Part shown: piece by piece, positions 22,314 through 34,400 of the stretch | How the letters are laid out: each line of letters starts with the position of its first letter | How positions within the stretch are numbered: the first letter of the stretch is position 1 | Source: Stenopsyche tienmushanensis | Taxonomy: Eukaryota; Arthropoda; Insecta; Trichoptera; Stenopsychidae | Direction of reading: 5' to 3' | Length of the DNA stretch: 64,000 nt | NCBI GenBank assembly: GCA_008973525.1 | Contig: WACJ01000124.1 | Span: 3,348,001-3,412,000, forward strand | Position numbers and translations under genes: made by a program | The notes under the pieces: model-generated | Told to the model about the DNA's origin: nothing | The model's input: the letters and a program-made list of their open reading frames with translations, nothing else | Databases searched by the model: none

Positions 22314-22728
22314 TACGGAGGAATACAAAAAATCTGAACCCCGTATCTATTATATTTCATATCGATATTCCCATTATTAGAGTCGAGGTGTAGTAAATAC
22401 ATCACCGGTAGGGAAAGGTCAATATAACAATTTGAAAAACATATATGTACTGTATATATTAATATTTATACATAGATTAGACAATTACTGCCCCTAGGCG
22501 TCGCCTAAGCTCGCCAATTAGTAGTTACGCCACTGTTTTCAAGGGTTCAGATTTCGGCGGGAATGTCTCGATTTAGTAGCCTTCATTGTGCTGGTGAGGT
22601 GTACGATTTCAGTTAGATAAAAATTTCAAACCCGATTTTTTCGGATTTACTCATAGTCCCGGGATCCATGAGCACCTATAACTGTCCGGGATACCGGGAT
22701 TTCGGGATCTGGGATCCCGGAATTGAAT
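22314..22728 (-). repeat. partial copy of the hAT-N family with decayed terminus
   Basis: Reverse-oriented core as at 15655-16105, continuing at 22680-22728 into GGGATACCGGGATTTCGG and GGATCCCGGAATTGAATTTC, a mutated version of the TIR and GGATCCCG words. The other end is truncated at about 22314. Confidence 0.8.
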
Positions 22729-22734
22729 TTCCTT

Positions 22735-24465
22735 TACTATTTTTACACCTAGAGTCAATGAAAGTGATCTGGCCAGACCCAGATTTTATTTTCATAGAAT
22801 TTTTATAAGAAAACACGTTTTTCTTCATGTTCCGTAAAGAAATTTTAATCCTTTCGGTCCATAAAATATTACAATATAACATATTTCTCATGTTGATCTG
22901 AATTTTTACCTATGTAGTAAGAAATCCTTTCGCATGATATGTTTGTAAAAACCTATATTTAGTATGATATTTTTCTTTTACCTGTGCTAAGCCGTTTTAT
23001 ATGTTGAATATGCTGAATATTGCAACATTGTCATAATTTATAGTTTATAAGAATCTGAACCAGAGAACGAATCATCCCACCAATGTACACCAAATTGTTG
23101 CAAAATATGGCACCAAATATAGAAGAAAAGACGAAGATAGAAATGAATATGTTAGAAATGGTCATGCAGAATTGGTCGGGCGAACAAGCTTCAAAATGAA
23201 CTCTGATTTGTATGCAACAAATGCGAGGAGCCAGTTTGTTAACTGCGAAGCCTTAAAAAGAGCCATTTTATGCATGCCATAAAAGAGCAAAGAGTGATAA
23301 GTTTTGTATCGTTATGCATTTGGAAAAAATCGTTTAAAACAAAAAAGGAATAATTTTTTTTTCATCCATTTCCATACAAAATGTATGAGGGTCCAGGTCA
23401 TTAATCATCATTATCATTGACAGGTGGTAATAGAAACATTCATTGACGAAAATGTTAAAAAAATATAATGGGTCTTGCATATTTTAAAACATATAGTAGC
23501 TTTTTTGCACAGTTTGTCGTTTTAGTGGTTTTTTATATCTTTTTAATGTAGATTTTTTATCAATAAAATATTATATGATACTGATATTGAACATTAGTGT
23601 ATTTTTAAAATATAAATAGGTCAATTTACATAGGATATAAAAACATGTGATTATAAACTATTTTATAGAGAATAATTATAGAATTCCACATACATCCAAT
23701 GGATATTTAAATAAATTTAATTTCACATTAAAATTTAAAGCTAAATATGATTTTTAATTTGTTCAGATGCTAGTGTTACAATTTAAAAAGTGGTATACTT
23801 TTATTTATAGGAAATACATAATACTCTTTAAAAACCAAAAGTATCAAGTTGTTTTAATTGAATATTTATACTTTCTGTTTATTTGCTCTCTTTATCATCT
23901 GGAATACCTTGAAAATTATTTTTATCAGGATTTGTCTTTTATAAGGGTATATTTCTTTTAATTTTATTTTCAACGGGCACTGAAATTGAATCATTCCAAG
24001 GTAAAGCTCTTGAAATAAAATTGAAGGTCACTTAGTGCTGATGTGAATAAACTTTTTATAGTACTTGTAAACATACCTTTATTGAATGTCATGGGGAAAA
24101 ATCTCCTGTATAAAATACATATTTATTCACTCGTAAAAGACCTTCAACTTATTGTAAAAGATGAGTTAAATGATACTGATTTTAAAGTTATTGAGAGTTT
24201 TAGCGGATAAATTATATCTGTATTAATAAATACACAGCTTTTTAGCTATAGTATATAAAGCATAATCAGTTACAAGAAACCTTCATAGTGAACTATATAA
24301 CCCTTAATTTATAAGACTAAATAAAAAAATATTTGTCTTATTTAACATGATTATCTATTATCGATTAAATATTAAAACATCATCAAATAGTAAATACATG
24401 CACACTTACTATTTGATTAAATACATTTTTTAAATATCTATATTTACATGAAATCTTGTTTTTTT
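22735..24465. other. AT-rich stretch upstream of the dehydrogenase gene
   Basis: Presumed promoter, 5' UTR and/or first intron of the dehydrogenase gene. No confident first exon found. A run of partly open frames at 23050-23240 is not assignable. Confidence 0.35.
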
Positions 24466-24468
24466 CAG

Positions 24469-26450
24469 GCGGGATGAAAAAGGCATCGGTGGAAAAATAT
24501 ATGATGGAATAGTTATATTATTAGAATTCATAGTCATGATAATAAAGATGCTGTTTGCAGACATTGAAGCACTTTATAGATTGATTTTTCCACCAGAAGA
24601 AAAGGACGTTAGCAAAGAGCTTGTTTTAGTAAGTATATTTATAGTATATTTGTATCATCATCATCATATGCAGCCACAAACAATCCACTGCAGAACTATG
24701 GGCCTCTTCAATATACATTTTTGATTCTACTGGAAAGGGCTTTCTGGAAGTGTAAAGAGTCCAGTCCTTCCTTTTTCTTGCTTGGGCGTTGCTGGGGTAG
24801 GGTGAAGACATACGTGACGCTTAAGTGCATCTCGGATTCACTCCTACGCCAACTGAGAGTGTCTCCCCGTCCTGCATACAGATTACCCGAGCGAATTCGA
24901 GACTGAGTGGTTTCCCATTTCAGGTTGACCCTCTCAATTCGGTGATTTCAAAATGATATTGAAGTTAACGGAAGACAATTTGTATAAAATCATTAATATT
25001 TAATGATTCAATTTATTAAAATACTACTAAATACTATAAAGCATTAATTGTTTGAAGATATTGATAAGTTGTAAAGAAATATTACATTAATAATTTTATC
25101 TCTTTTCAGGTTACTGGAACTGGTCATGGAATTGGAAAGGAGCTTGCGTTACAGTATTCAGCACTGGGATCAACATTAGTCTGTGTTGATATTAATGAAA
25201 AAACTAATTTGGAGACTGTGAATGAAATTAAAAACTAAAGGAGGAAAAGCTCACTCGTTTATGTAGGTAAAATGTATATATTCTGTGTGGGATACGTCAA
25301 AAAAAAAGACAAATAGAGGGAACTTGGAGAGATATTTGTTCCGTAGTTTACTTAATTATTCCAATCAGTTTAAAATGTTCTTATGTCGTTAATATTTCTA
25401 TATACATTTCACTTTATTCTACATAGTTTTAGTTCAATCCTTTTTATAAGCTTGTTATTAATTGGTTTACTCATTTTAAATGATCCATTATTAAGTGAAA
25501 TTGTACTGATTGAAGATAGGATCTTAAAAGGTATTGCTGGGCACTGGTTTATGGATTCTACAATTAATTGATTTTAAAAAAATGATATATGTTACAGGAT
25601 AAATTATAAAATTTTAATATCAACATAGTTATATTCTTCATCTCTAAGATGTGCTTTATTTTTCCAAAATTATAGATGTAATGTATCATCACGAGATGAA
25701 GTTTTCAAGCTTGCTGAACGCGTCCGAGCAGAAGTCGGAGAAGTATCAGTGCTAGTGAACAATGCTGGAGTGATGCCATGTCATTCGTTTATGACACACA
25801 GAGAAGACGAAATCAAGAAAATGTTTGATATCAATGTTTATGCACACTTTTGGGTAAGATTAATAACCGTTAAACATCAGTTAATATATATTTAAACCAA
25901 AAATATGAATATATTAATTTTAATTTTTAGATGCTTCAAGCATTTTTACCAAGTATGATCAGTCGAAACCATGGACATATTGTCGCCTTATCATCAATGG
26001 CTGGAATTGTCGGAACCCCTAATTTAGTGCCATATTGCGGCTCTAAATTTGCCGTACGAGGTATTATGGAAGCATTGTATGAAGAATTGAGAGAAGATCC
26101 ACGAGGCCTCAACGTAAACTATAATATAATAATGTTATAAATATACAATGACGACATAATAAATAATGCATATTGTACATTTTTTACAGATCAAATTCAC
26201 TTCAGTCTATCCTTACATAGTCGACACAGGATTGTGCCACAAACCGAGGATTCGTTTCCCGTCATTAATGAGCATGGTGAAACCAAAAGATGCTGCTTCT
26301 ACTATTATTACAGCAATGAGACGAGAATACATGGAAACATCTATTCCTCCTAATCTTTTAACGCTTAACAACTACTGCAGACTATTGCCTCTTAAAATTG
26401 CAGTTTTATTGAAGGACTTCTTGGATAGCGGAGTAGAGTCACATGAATAA
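24469..26450 (+). CDS. short-chain dehydrogenase/reductase, retinol-dehydrogenase (SDR16C) type
   Basis: Likely an NAD(P)-dependent oxidoreductase of retinoids or similar lipids, anchored in the ER by an N-terminal hydrophobic helix. Exons: 24469-24628, 25110-25262, 25676-25853, 25931-26113, 26190-26450, all GT-AG. The first listed exon follows an acceptor (TTTTTTCAG), so a 5' exon may be missing. An in-frame Met at 24536 gives about 288 residues, near family size. Visible: helix then YRLIFPPEEKDVS, cofactor motif TGTGHGIG, NNAGV, catalytic Ser in SSMAG, and YCGSK carrying the YxxxK pair; the C-terminal exon ends SGVESHE. Oddity: exon 2 has AAAAA at 25230-25234 where four A would keep frame, giving a stop at 25236. 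Removing one A restores the family pattern and the phase to exon 3, so this is an assembly error or a recent null allele. The polyadenylation signal AATAAA lies at 26485. Confidence 0.85.
24650..24945 (-). mobile_element. LINE/SINE 3' end inserted in the dehydrogenase intron 1
   Basis: On - the segment ends GAAGAGGCCCATAGTTCTGC, then AGTGGATTG, GGCTGC and a GATGATGATGAT tail (24653-24667 on +). This is the layout of a widespread insect LINE 3' end (GGCC...GCAGTGGAC...GGCTGATGATGATG). The preceding part is GC-rich and unlike the surrounding intron. It is truncated, with no RT domain. Confidence 0.6.
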
Positions 26451-26484
26451 TTTTAACAATAGTTTGTTATTCTTGTATAATAGC

Positions 26485-26490
26485 AATAAA
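26485..26490 (+). terminator. polyadenylation signal of the dehydrogenase gene
   Basis: AATAAA 35 bp after the stop codon, in an AT-rich 3' UTR. Confidence 0.6.
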
Positions 26491-26494
26491 ATTA

Positions 26495-27495
26495 TTTAAA
26501 CTCTTTTTTTCTTCAATTTAGCTACATATTTCTTTCGTATTTTTTAAAATTACATGTGTAAAAAGTAAAAACTGAATTGTGATAAATTTTATACTTAAAA
26601 ATAATTATTATATTGTAAATGCATACAGTTATATTTAGGTGACTTGCTGACATGTATAAGTGACTCAGCCACGAATTTTTAATATTTTAATATTATCTTT
26701 GATGATATTGACAAACAAATTTAGCAGTAATTAGTGATATTTTAAATAGAATAAAATAATCTGAAGATGGAAGCATTGCTTTTCGAAGATGATCACTTAT
26801 TTAATTAATAAAATATAATATAAACAAGTTGTTTCATTCAATTTCTTGTAGAAAAAAATAGCACAGACAGATTTGTAAATAAAATTAGTTATCGATCAAA
26901 CAATTGAATGTTTTTATACTAAACATGGCAATTATTTAAATAATCACAATACAACATTAACATTGATTATATATGTATATAGCACACAGATTTGAATACA
27001 ATAGATATAATGTCATGTATTGGGTTTTAGATTCATTATTTTTTATATAGTTCGATAGTATCGTAGAGAGCTCAAGATGAAAGACTAGAATTTAATTTAT
27101 AAAATATAAAGCATTTTCCTTAAATGAGATTAAAAAATATTTTAATATAAGAAAAAAATCAGTTTGATTAAATAACCTCAATAGTCGATTATCAAGTTAT
27201 AAGGGCGACTCAAATAAATAAAAATACAAATGGAGTTGGGCTGTAACAAAGGGTTGGCAAAGCAGGCTTGGGCGCAAAACGCAGAATACCGATCCAATTG
27301 AGAGTTGCACATGGTTTTTATTTTACTTGACCATTCTACTTTACATGAATCAACGCTGATTGACTGTTTGTTTTTATAATATATACTGAGTTGTCTAATT
27401 CCTCTTTTCTTCATTATCGCTTAAATATTGGGCAGACCCAGCCGGCATAAGCCCGCAATAAAACTACATTTTAGATCGATTTAAAAATTTAAACA
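26495..27495. other. AT-rich gap between genes
   Basis: Expected to hold any next exon of the - strand gene starting at 27600, but none stands out. The - frame at 27414-27178 includes SAFCAQACFANPLLQ yet has no supporting splice signals. Confidence 0.35.
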
Positions 27496-27501
27496 ACTCA
27501 C

Positions 27502-27600
27502 CCGATCAGTCTTCTTCAGAGCTCGTAACCGTTCTGTAGACATGTTCAGGTTCAGAGACCTTGTAGTTACTCCGTCCTCTTTTAGGCCTTTTTGCGACAT
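27502..27600 (-). CDS. probable first coding exon of a divergent gene
   Basis: On -, an ATG at 27600 (context AAAATGTCG) opens 33 codons, starting MSQKGLKEDGVTTRS and ending in LRALKKTDR, to a consensus donor GTGAGT at 27501. The exon is phase 0 and uses balanced codons unlike the flanks. It lies 224 bp from the start codon of the ZAD gene on +, a typical head-to-head promoter arrangement. Later exons were not recognised, so the product is unknown. The frame would close seven codons past the donor if unspliced. Confidence 0.5.
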
Positions 27601-27824
27601 TTTCTATGATCTGTAAGTGAGATACTTGCCACGGGCGCTTCATACCTTCGTTACGGCTCTGAAATGAAGTGTATTATTTTTCTACATAGTTCCTTTAAAA
27701 GTATTCATGGGATAGAAAGCAGAATTTTGATCTCGTCATTATTATTGGCAATGGTCGTAAAATATAGTCTTAGGTTTATAAAAGTAGAACTGTCAAAGAC
27801 AGAACTGTAAAAAGGTTATGTTTT
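27601..27824. promoter_or_regulatory. candidate bidirectional promoter
   Basis: The 224-bp gap between the divergent start codons (27600 on -, 27825 on +) must hold both 5' UTRs and promoters if both genes are real. It includes a GC-richer part at 27601-27660. No TATA box is placed convincingly. Confidence 0.4.
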
Positions 27825-29120
27825 TTGAAACTATTAATCATGGATATGTTTAATGACAGATGTCGAATTTGTTTAGAAAGCAGTACTGATCTTTTGAATA
27901 TATTTGATAAAACTAATAACATTTTAAATAAATTTTCTACTTGTTTATCTATTCAAATTACACAAGAGGATTTGTTTCCAAAATCTATATGTAAAAAGTG
28001 TGAAAGACTGCTCAGTGATTTTTATGAATTTTACATGATGTCTAAACGATCAGAAAAACTAATATTATCATATGGTGTAAAAGAAGATTCATGTACAAAA
28101 CTATTAACTAGTGAAGTGAACAATATGAAACAAAGTGATTACATTGATCTATTATCCTATGACAAATCATCTGATAATAAATTTTTGTCAGAATATTTGA
28201 ACAGTGGAAGTAGTGCATTCGATATGAATATTTTAACTGCAGATACAACATCATTACCTGTTTTAAACTCTCCGGAGAATCCAGAAACCTTCGATATAAC
28301 CCAAAAACTACTACAAAACGGCATAAAACTAAAGAAAATTCCCAGTATCAAATCTTCCAGTGTGATTAATTCAACCGATAATTCATATGAAATTCATATG
28401 GAAATTGATGTTTCAGATTCCGAATTGGATATCGTTAATGAGTTGTTAACAAATGATTCTAAAGAGAGTCGCACATTAAACATAAAAAAGAACATGGAAA
28501 CATATCCTGAAATTTATTCATGCTTGTTATGTAAAGCCATTTTTAATGACATAAATATACTCGCCAATCATATGGAAAAATGTCAAAATCCGCAGAAAGT
28601 TTGTACTACTAGCAAAATTAACATCGATAACAATGAAAGCTTAATATTAAAAGAATCATACCGCTGCAAATATTGTAACAAATTATTCAAAACAAGAGAT
28701 GATTTGAATCAGCACATTGAAAAAGGCCATTCTGTTTCAGATTCAGAAAAAAATTGTATTTACAGATGTAAAAAATGTGGATTATTGTTTAAAAATAAGG
28801 ACACACTGTATAAGCATGCTAATATTCATTTAAAATCTAAATCCACCCACAAGCTGGAGCAGAATGAATGTAAATTTTGCGGAAAAATGTTTATCGATAG
28901 AGCTACTTTAAATAGTCATAAAAAATTGAATCACGTTAACGTTATTAGTGACAGTAACTGTATCTTCAGATGCAAAGTATGTCACGCTATGTATGATGAT
29001 AGAAATGAGCTATACGTTCATGTAAAAAGCCACACTCAGTGTCTGCTATGTGATTACTGCGGTGATAAATTTTATGATAAATCTTTGTTAAATCTTCATC
29101 AAAAGAATGAGCATAAATGA
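27825..29120 (+). CDS. ZAD-type C2H2 zinc-finger protein
   Basis: Intronless, 431 residues. A probable nuclear DNA-binding transcription regulator. The N-terminal ZAD (zinc-finger associated domain, a dimerisation module of arthropods) shows its four cysteines at 13, 16, 56 and 59 (CRIC, CKKC). A linker of about 170 residues rich in Ser, Asp and Asn follows. Then come six zinc fingers at about 233-253, 281-302, 315-335, 349-370, 383-403 and 409-430. The first ends in Cys instead of His (C2HC); the others are C2H2 with HxxxH or HxxxxH spacing. Finger linkers are long and lack the TGEKP sequence, so fingers may not act as one tight array. The Met at 27825 leaves an N-terminal extension of eleven residues before the ZAD; the Met at 27840 is an alternative start. 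It is paired head to head with the exon at 27502-27600. DNA target and target genes cannot be told. Confidence 0.92.
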   Translation: MKLLIMDMFNDRCRICLESSTDLLNIFDKTNNILNKFSTCLSIQITQEDLFPKSICKKCERLLSDFYEFYMMSKRSEKLILSYGVKEDSCTKLLTSEVNNMKQSDYIDLLSYDKSSDNKFLSEYLNSGSSAFDMNILTADTTSLPVLNSPENPETFDITQKLLQNGIKLKKIPSIKSSSVINSTDNSYEIHMEIDVSDSELDIVNELLTNDSKESRTLNIKKNMETYPEIYSCLLCKAIFNDINILANHMEKCQNPQKVCTTSKINIDNNESLILKESYRCKYCNKLFKTRDDLNQHIEKGHSVSDSEKNCIYRCKKCGLLFKNKDTLYKHANIHLKSKSTHKLEQNECKFCGKMFIDRATLNSHKKLNHVNVISDSNCIFRCKVCHAMYDDRNELYVHVKSHTQCLLCDYCGDKFYDKSLLNLHQKNEHK

Positions 29121-29149
29121 TTGTTATATATCAGGGGTAGCCAAAATTT

Positions 29150-29530
29150 TGATCACACTTACTTCTATATCTCGGTCGAGCGTCTTTGATAGGATGCTGC
29201 CAAGATATTTGATTGATCAACCATTTCGACATTCACTCCATTTAGCTGCATAGATGCTCCAGAATAATCAAGTCTCTCAAAGGTCATCTATTTGGTTTTA
29301 GAGACGTTAATTGTCAAACCTGACTCTTCTCCGGCAACATTAATAATATCTAGTAGATCATATAAACTTTCAGCCAATATGACTGTGTTGTCAGCATATC
29401 TGATATTATTTATTATGACTCCATTGATCTTTAATCCCAGTTTTCCATTTATGACAAGAAAACCCATGTATTTACTGTTAACAATTATTATAGTATTAGA
29501 AATAAACACTACTAATGTACTACTCACATT
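29150..29530 (-). pseudogene. LINE reverse-transcriptase fragment
   Basis: On -, the frame from 29527 reads GLKINGVIINNIRYADNTVI, then LAESLYDLLDIIN and GLTINVSKTK, which is RT motif C and its surroundings. After a frame change it continues with IKYLGSILSKTLDRDIEV. The catalytic YADD is YADN and stops are present, so it is inactive. It does not match the element at 5508-8672 closely. It may belong to the same family as the pieces at 39250 and 53781. Confidence 0.75.
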
Positions 29531-29744
29531 TTAGGCCTATTTTTTTGTATGAAATTCGACTTATGACCATTTTGACTTACGTCCAAGATAGCGGAACTCA
29601 ACCCTATCGTAAATCGAGAATTGATTGTATATTTTGTAAAACAATTTATTTAAATAAATATTTTTTTAAATCACTAACATTGTTTTATTTTATATTTTAT
29701 CTAAAATTTTGATTTAATAGAAAATATATTAAGATTTCATTTGC

Positions 29745-30245
29745 TTGACTGGAAATAAATTTAATTAGCTGAAAAACCTAAGCACGCAAATAAGGAACAA
29801 AGGTCTCCTCTCTCAGAAATATATCGTCAGCATCTCTATAATTTGATTAACAGCACTAAAGCCTGATTCTACATTCTCATATGAGATAGGGGAAAGCTTC
29901 AATAAATTGAATATAATTTTCCACATATTCGGATGCAATGGAGGCATTTTTTAAATTTTACCATAGGTTTTCATATCCACCACTATCAAAATGATGTTTA
30001 CCTTCTTCAAGATATCCAATTTCTGCTAAAAGGATTTTTAATCCAGTGATACACATTCAAGTTTAAGATAGCTTTAAATTATTTTTACATATGGGATTTA
30101 AGTTCATTAAGGTAACAACTGGACCTTTCAATCTCCTCTGAAATTACATCATCTTTAACAAAACCCCAACTGCTCACTATGAGATCTTAAATGCCCACTA
30201 GTCGACGATATGCCCATAAAAAGAAAACAGAAAACAAGACTAAAT
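29745..30245 (-). pseudogene. hAT transposase remnant (ZBED5-like tail)
   Basis: On -, around 29900-29830, the frame reads SYENVESGFSAVNQIIEML, which matches the C-terminal SS-x-x-VExGFSAV pattern of ZBED5-type hAT proteins. Upstream pieces, 30190-30000, include VISEEIERSSCYLNELKS and LNVYHWIKNPF. Frames are broken throughout. A related, more decayed copy is at 1790-2240. Confidence 0.55.
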
Positions 30246-30249
30246 AAAA

Positions 30250-31459
30250 ATATATACATCTAATTGAGTTTCCAAGCATTATTGATATATAGCAAATCAT
30301 GAACCTTTTTAAATTGAGATGACATTGATGACCTAAAAGTATTATACCTAAGAGTTGGACATATAATTAGTAACATTAAGTACTTTGCTAAATAAGGACT
30401 ACTTTATCAAAAACGTTTAATAATTTGAGTACATTAAGTAAATTCTACGTACTCTTATGATTCTACGTATTTAGTACGCCATATAATATTCTAAAATCCC
30501 GTATTTATTATATTTCACATTGATATTCCATAATATATATATTAATATAGATATCGGGATTCAATGTAGTAATGTTGTAAAAATTCCCATTATTACAACT
30601 CAACTCTGTGTAGTAAATACACCATAGTAAAGGAAAGGTTAAGTTCATCAACTGTCATATTTAAATAGATTAAGTTTATATAAATCCAGTATCAAATATT
30701 TTTGCATATACATATATGGTTTTACAGATTTGTTACTTGATTATATTTTATTTATTACAAATATTTAGCTTCTATCCAATTTATACATTATTAAAACAAA
30801 ATTTACAGTGCTCAGCACATTCAGTGATTATTACAATAGCACTATATTTTGCTAATTAATAAAAAGCTGAAATATGTATCTATTCGAGTTACACTACAAT
30901 ATTATTAAAATTATACAATAATTTGACATAAAAAACTTAAAATTTAAATTGGTGAACTGTCCGGAAGCCCTGTATTGTTGGCTATGATTTTAATTTTATA
31001 AACAAGTGTGAGTTTCACGAATCAATAATTTATAAGAATGATTAAAATCGAAAAATCGTTAATTAACACAAAACAATATAAAATTGCGGAAAAATATTAA
31101 CAACTTTTTTAAAAATGAATTAATATTAAATGTGTAATATAAGTATGTTCGCAAATCCCATGCGTACGCATTAGAAAATAAAGAAGAAGGATGTTATCAG
31201 CTGATCGGTACATTGACAATTGGGTGACGTTTTGGGGCGTTGCTTTGTGTTTATTCATTAAATCTGCACTATTACGAATCTAAAAAGATTTAACACAGCC
31301 CGTATCAACATTGCTTTCTAAACAATACATATAAAAACGAATGACAACAAGATTTATTTGCACAGAATGAGTTTTATTTTTAATATGAAAAATAAATATA
31401 TGTGCCATATTTAATATAAATACAAATATAATTTAAGAGTACATTGATATTATTTAAAA
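30250..31459. other. AT-rich gap and presumed promoter of the ORP gene
   Basis: Contains the hAT-N fragment at 30480-30650. The last 280 bp before the ATG at 31460 should hold the ORP promoter and 5' UTR; a GC-richer patch (GGGTGACGTTTTGGGGCG) lies at 31221-31240. Confidence 0.4.
30480..30650 (-). repeat. fragment of the hAT-N family
   Basis: Reverse-oriented remnants of the core: CCCGTATTTATTATATTTCA, TTCCCATTATTACAACTC and TGTAGTAAATACACCATAG. An extra AT-rich segment splits the core. Confidence 0.6.
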
Positions 31460-34400
31460 ATGGTGGATGAAAAAATAGAGCCGTTACAAATGGATCCGCA
31501 TGAAGCGTTGCTTTATTCCGCTCGCAACGGTGATTTTTCATCCGTGAAAGACTTATTGGAATCTCAGAAACAAGCAAAGATTACATTAGATATAAACTGT
31601 AAAGGTAAAACTAAATAACAAATAATGTTGATCGAGCGTATTTTCAAACTTTGGGAACATTTTATAACAATGTTATTTATAGGTAAAGCCAAGAGTAATT
31701 TAGGTTGGACTCCATTGCATTTGGCCACATATTTTGGTCAATTAGATGTAGCCGAACTCTTGTTAACTTATGGTGCCATTTGTAACGTTGCTAATGATGC
31801 CGGCGATACACCCTTGCATAAAGCAGCATTCATTGGAAACGAAGTTATTATACAACATATAATAAATAATTATGATATAAGTCGTGCTTTTTATATATTT
31901 GTATTTTTATTATTTATAGGAATTAGTCATACTGCTATTAAGACATGGAGCTGATGTCAGCTTAATGAATGGTGAAGGAAAAGTGCCAAGAGATGCTTCT
32001 AAAACACAAGACATTCATAGATTATTATTAGCTGCAGAACACAACGCTCAACGAGAAAGAGAGCTCAATTTAATTAATGCCGCAAGAGAAGGCGATATCG
32101 AAATAATCAATGAATTAGTATGTAAAAGTAACGTTTTCTTGCAAAATAATAGTTAATAGTGCATTACATGAATCATTTACTTACAGTTGAGATCATCCCA
32201 GCCCCCAAATATAAATAGTGTAGATGCACAAGGCAATAGTTGTCTTCATTGTGCAGCATATCGTGGTCATACACAAGTTGCAGTAATTCTGCTTCAGAAT
32301 GGAATTGATTCTACCATAAGAAATATTAGTGGTAATTATGATAAATTTTAAAGGTTCAAATAAATGTATTAACTCTTTCGTAATGAGAGATTAATATGTG
32401 ATTCTTTTAATACATTCTTATATTTAGGCCAATTGGCTGTAGATCTAGCTAGAGATAGTCAAATGAGACAAATTTTGAGTGTCCGTCCATTAAGACAAAT
32501 TCAAAGAACTGCATCGAGATTTGAAGGACAAATACTTAAAAGATCAAGATTCCTGGGCTGGAAAACAGTTTGGGTGAATATTTTTGATTTTATAAAATTC
32601 AACATAATATATTTGGGCCTATTGTTATTATTTTTTATTTTATAGGCGGTGTTACAACGTGGTGTTTTGTCATACTATGGATGTAGAGCCGATGCCAGCA
32701 CTGGAATTAGCGGAAGCAGTCGAAGAGATTGGAAATATCTGGATAGTGCTCGTGTTGTCCCGGGACCCACTGATAACTCATTAATGGTTTTACATTTCTC
32801 AGATGGTACCGCTCATAGACTCAGAGTACCTGCAAATGCAGCACCTTCCACACTTGTTGTTAGACAGGTAATATTTCCAGATGAAATTCAAATCTTTTTG
32901 ATTTGATTTATCCAAGTAAAATTATAGTAATTAATACTAACTTATGCGTGTTATTAAAAATAGGAATGGATGACTGCAATAAAAGAACACATTGCATATT
33001 CTGCATACTATCTTTGGGGATGTGAAGATGGTCAGGGGCAAACCGGTGCCGAAGAAGCAGATGAAGATGATGATATTAACGTAGATGATGGCAAACCGTT
33101 GGGCAGTATGCAGGATGCATTGACCGCAGCGGCTAATCATTTAGCTCTACTCGAAACGCAGTTAGGTGAATGCGGTGCTTTAGTAGCAGCTCTTGAAAAA
33201 AGTATTCAAATGGGCACCACACTTCATCAATCAACTTACATGGTAAAGATTGCATTAATTTTGTGGATTTAAGTATATTTTGCTTTTACACATAAGATTT
33301 TTATACAAGCAAATAAGACTGCAATAAAATAGCTTTATTTAGGGTCTTTCAATAGAACGAAACCGACATTGCCATGCAGACGTATTGCATTTTTTTTATG
33401 CCTTGTACCCTGTTATAACTGCTTTCATTCAATACGAATCGGATATTTTCCGGAATCCCCGAGAAAAAAATCCGAAATGTCTTTATATAGAATTCCTACT
33501 GGCCACTGAGATCGTGCGATTTAATGTTTCTAGATTTCTTCCTTTGGAATCTTAAACCATAGGTCTATTCATATAAACTGCAAAAGAATAATGGCTTCAA
33601 AGTCAGCATAACTAACACGTTAAATTATGTATTATCTTGGTGTTTAGCGCTTTCAACATGCCACATCCACTGGTCAGCGCTTGTTGAGCACCCTTCGTCA
33701 TTGTGCTGCATTAGTACGTCAAGCTGATGAAAGCCGAGGCGCAAAGCTGAGAGCAGAAAAAGAACGATGTCGTGTTCTGGAAGAAGCCCTTGCAGTTTTA
33801 GCTGCAGAACATCACGAACTTGAGCAGTCATTTGTTGAACAACTATCTGAACATAAGGTATTTTATTAATCATTAGGGAAAAGAAATTGTAAACATTTGA
33901 AAGTTTTTACCTTTTGTGTAGTATTTTTCCTTTCCAAAATTAACAAATAACTATCAATACGTATAAAATAACATTCAATACTAATATATTTTAATTTTTG
34001 TTTTATTCCAATTATCAGGGACCCAAAAAGAAAAGACCATCTCGTTTTTATGACAATTCAGATGATGAGTTTTATGATGCTTTTAATCCAGGTATGGATA
34101 TAAAATATATGAAAAAATAACATAAAAATAATTTGGTTTTGATTTTTAGTTTGCTGTGTTGCGATATAAATAATTTTGAAATACTTATTATTTAATGCGG
34201 CCAATAAAAACGTCCAAGCAAAATATGCATGTGTGATTAATAAAATTCAGTTATGACCTTTGACCTCTTAATGGCAATTCAAGTTATATATTTGTCAATC
34301 AGATAGGCAGACTATCCATAATTGAATATAATTGACTGGTTATTAATTTGACTTGATATCTCGCTTTGTTCCGAATGCAGATGTAATACATTTTCCCTTT

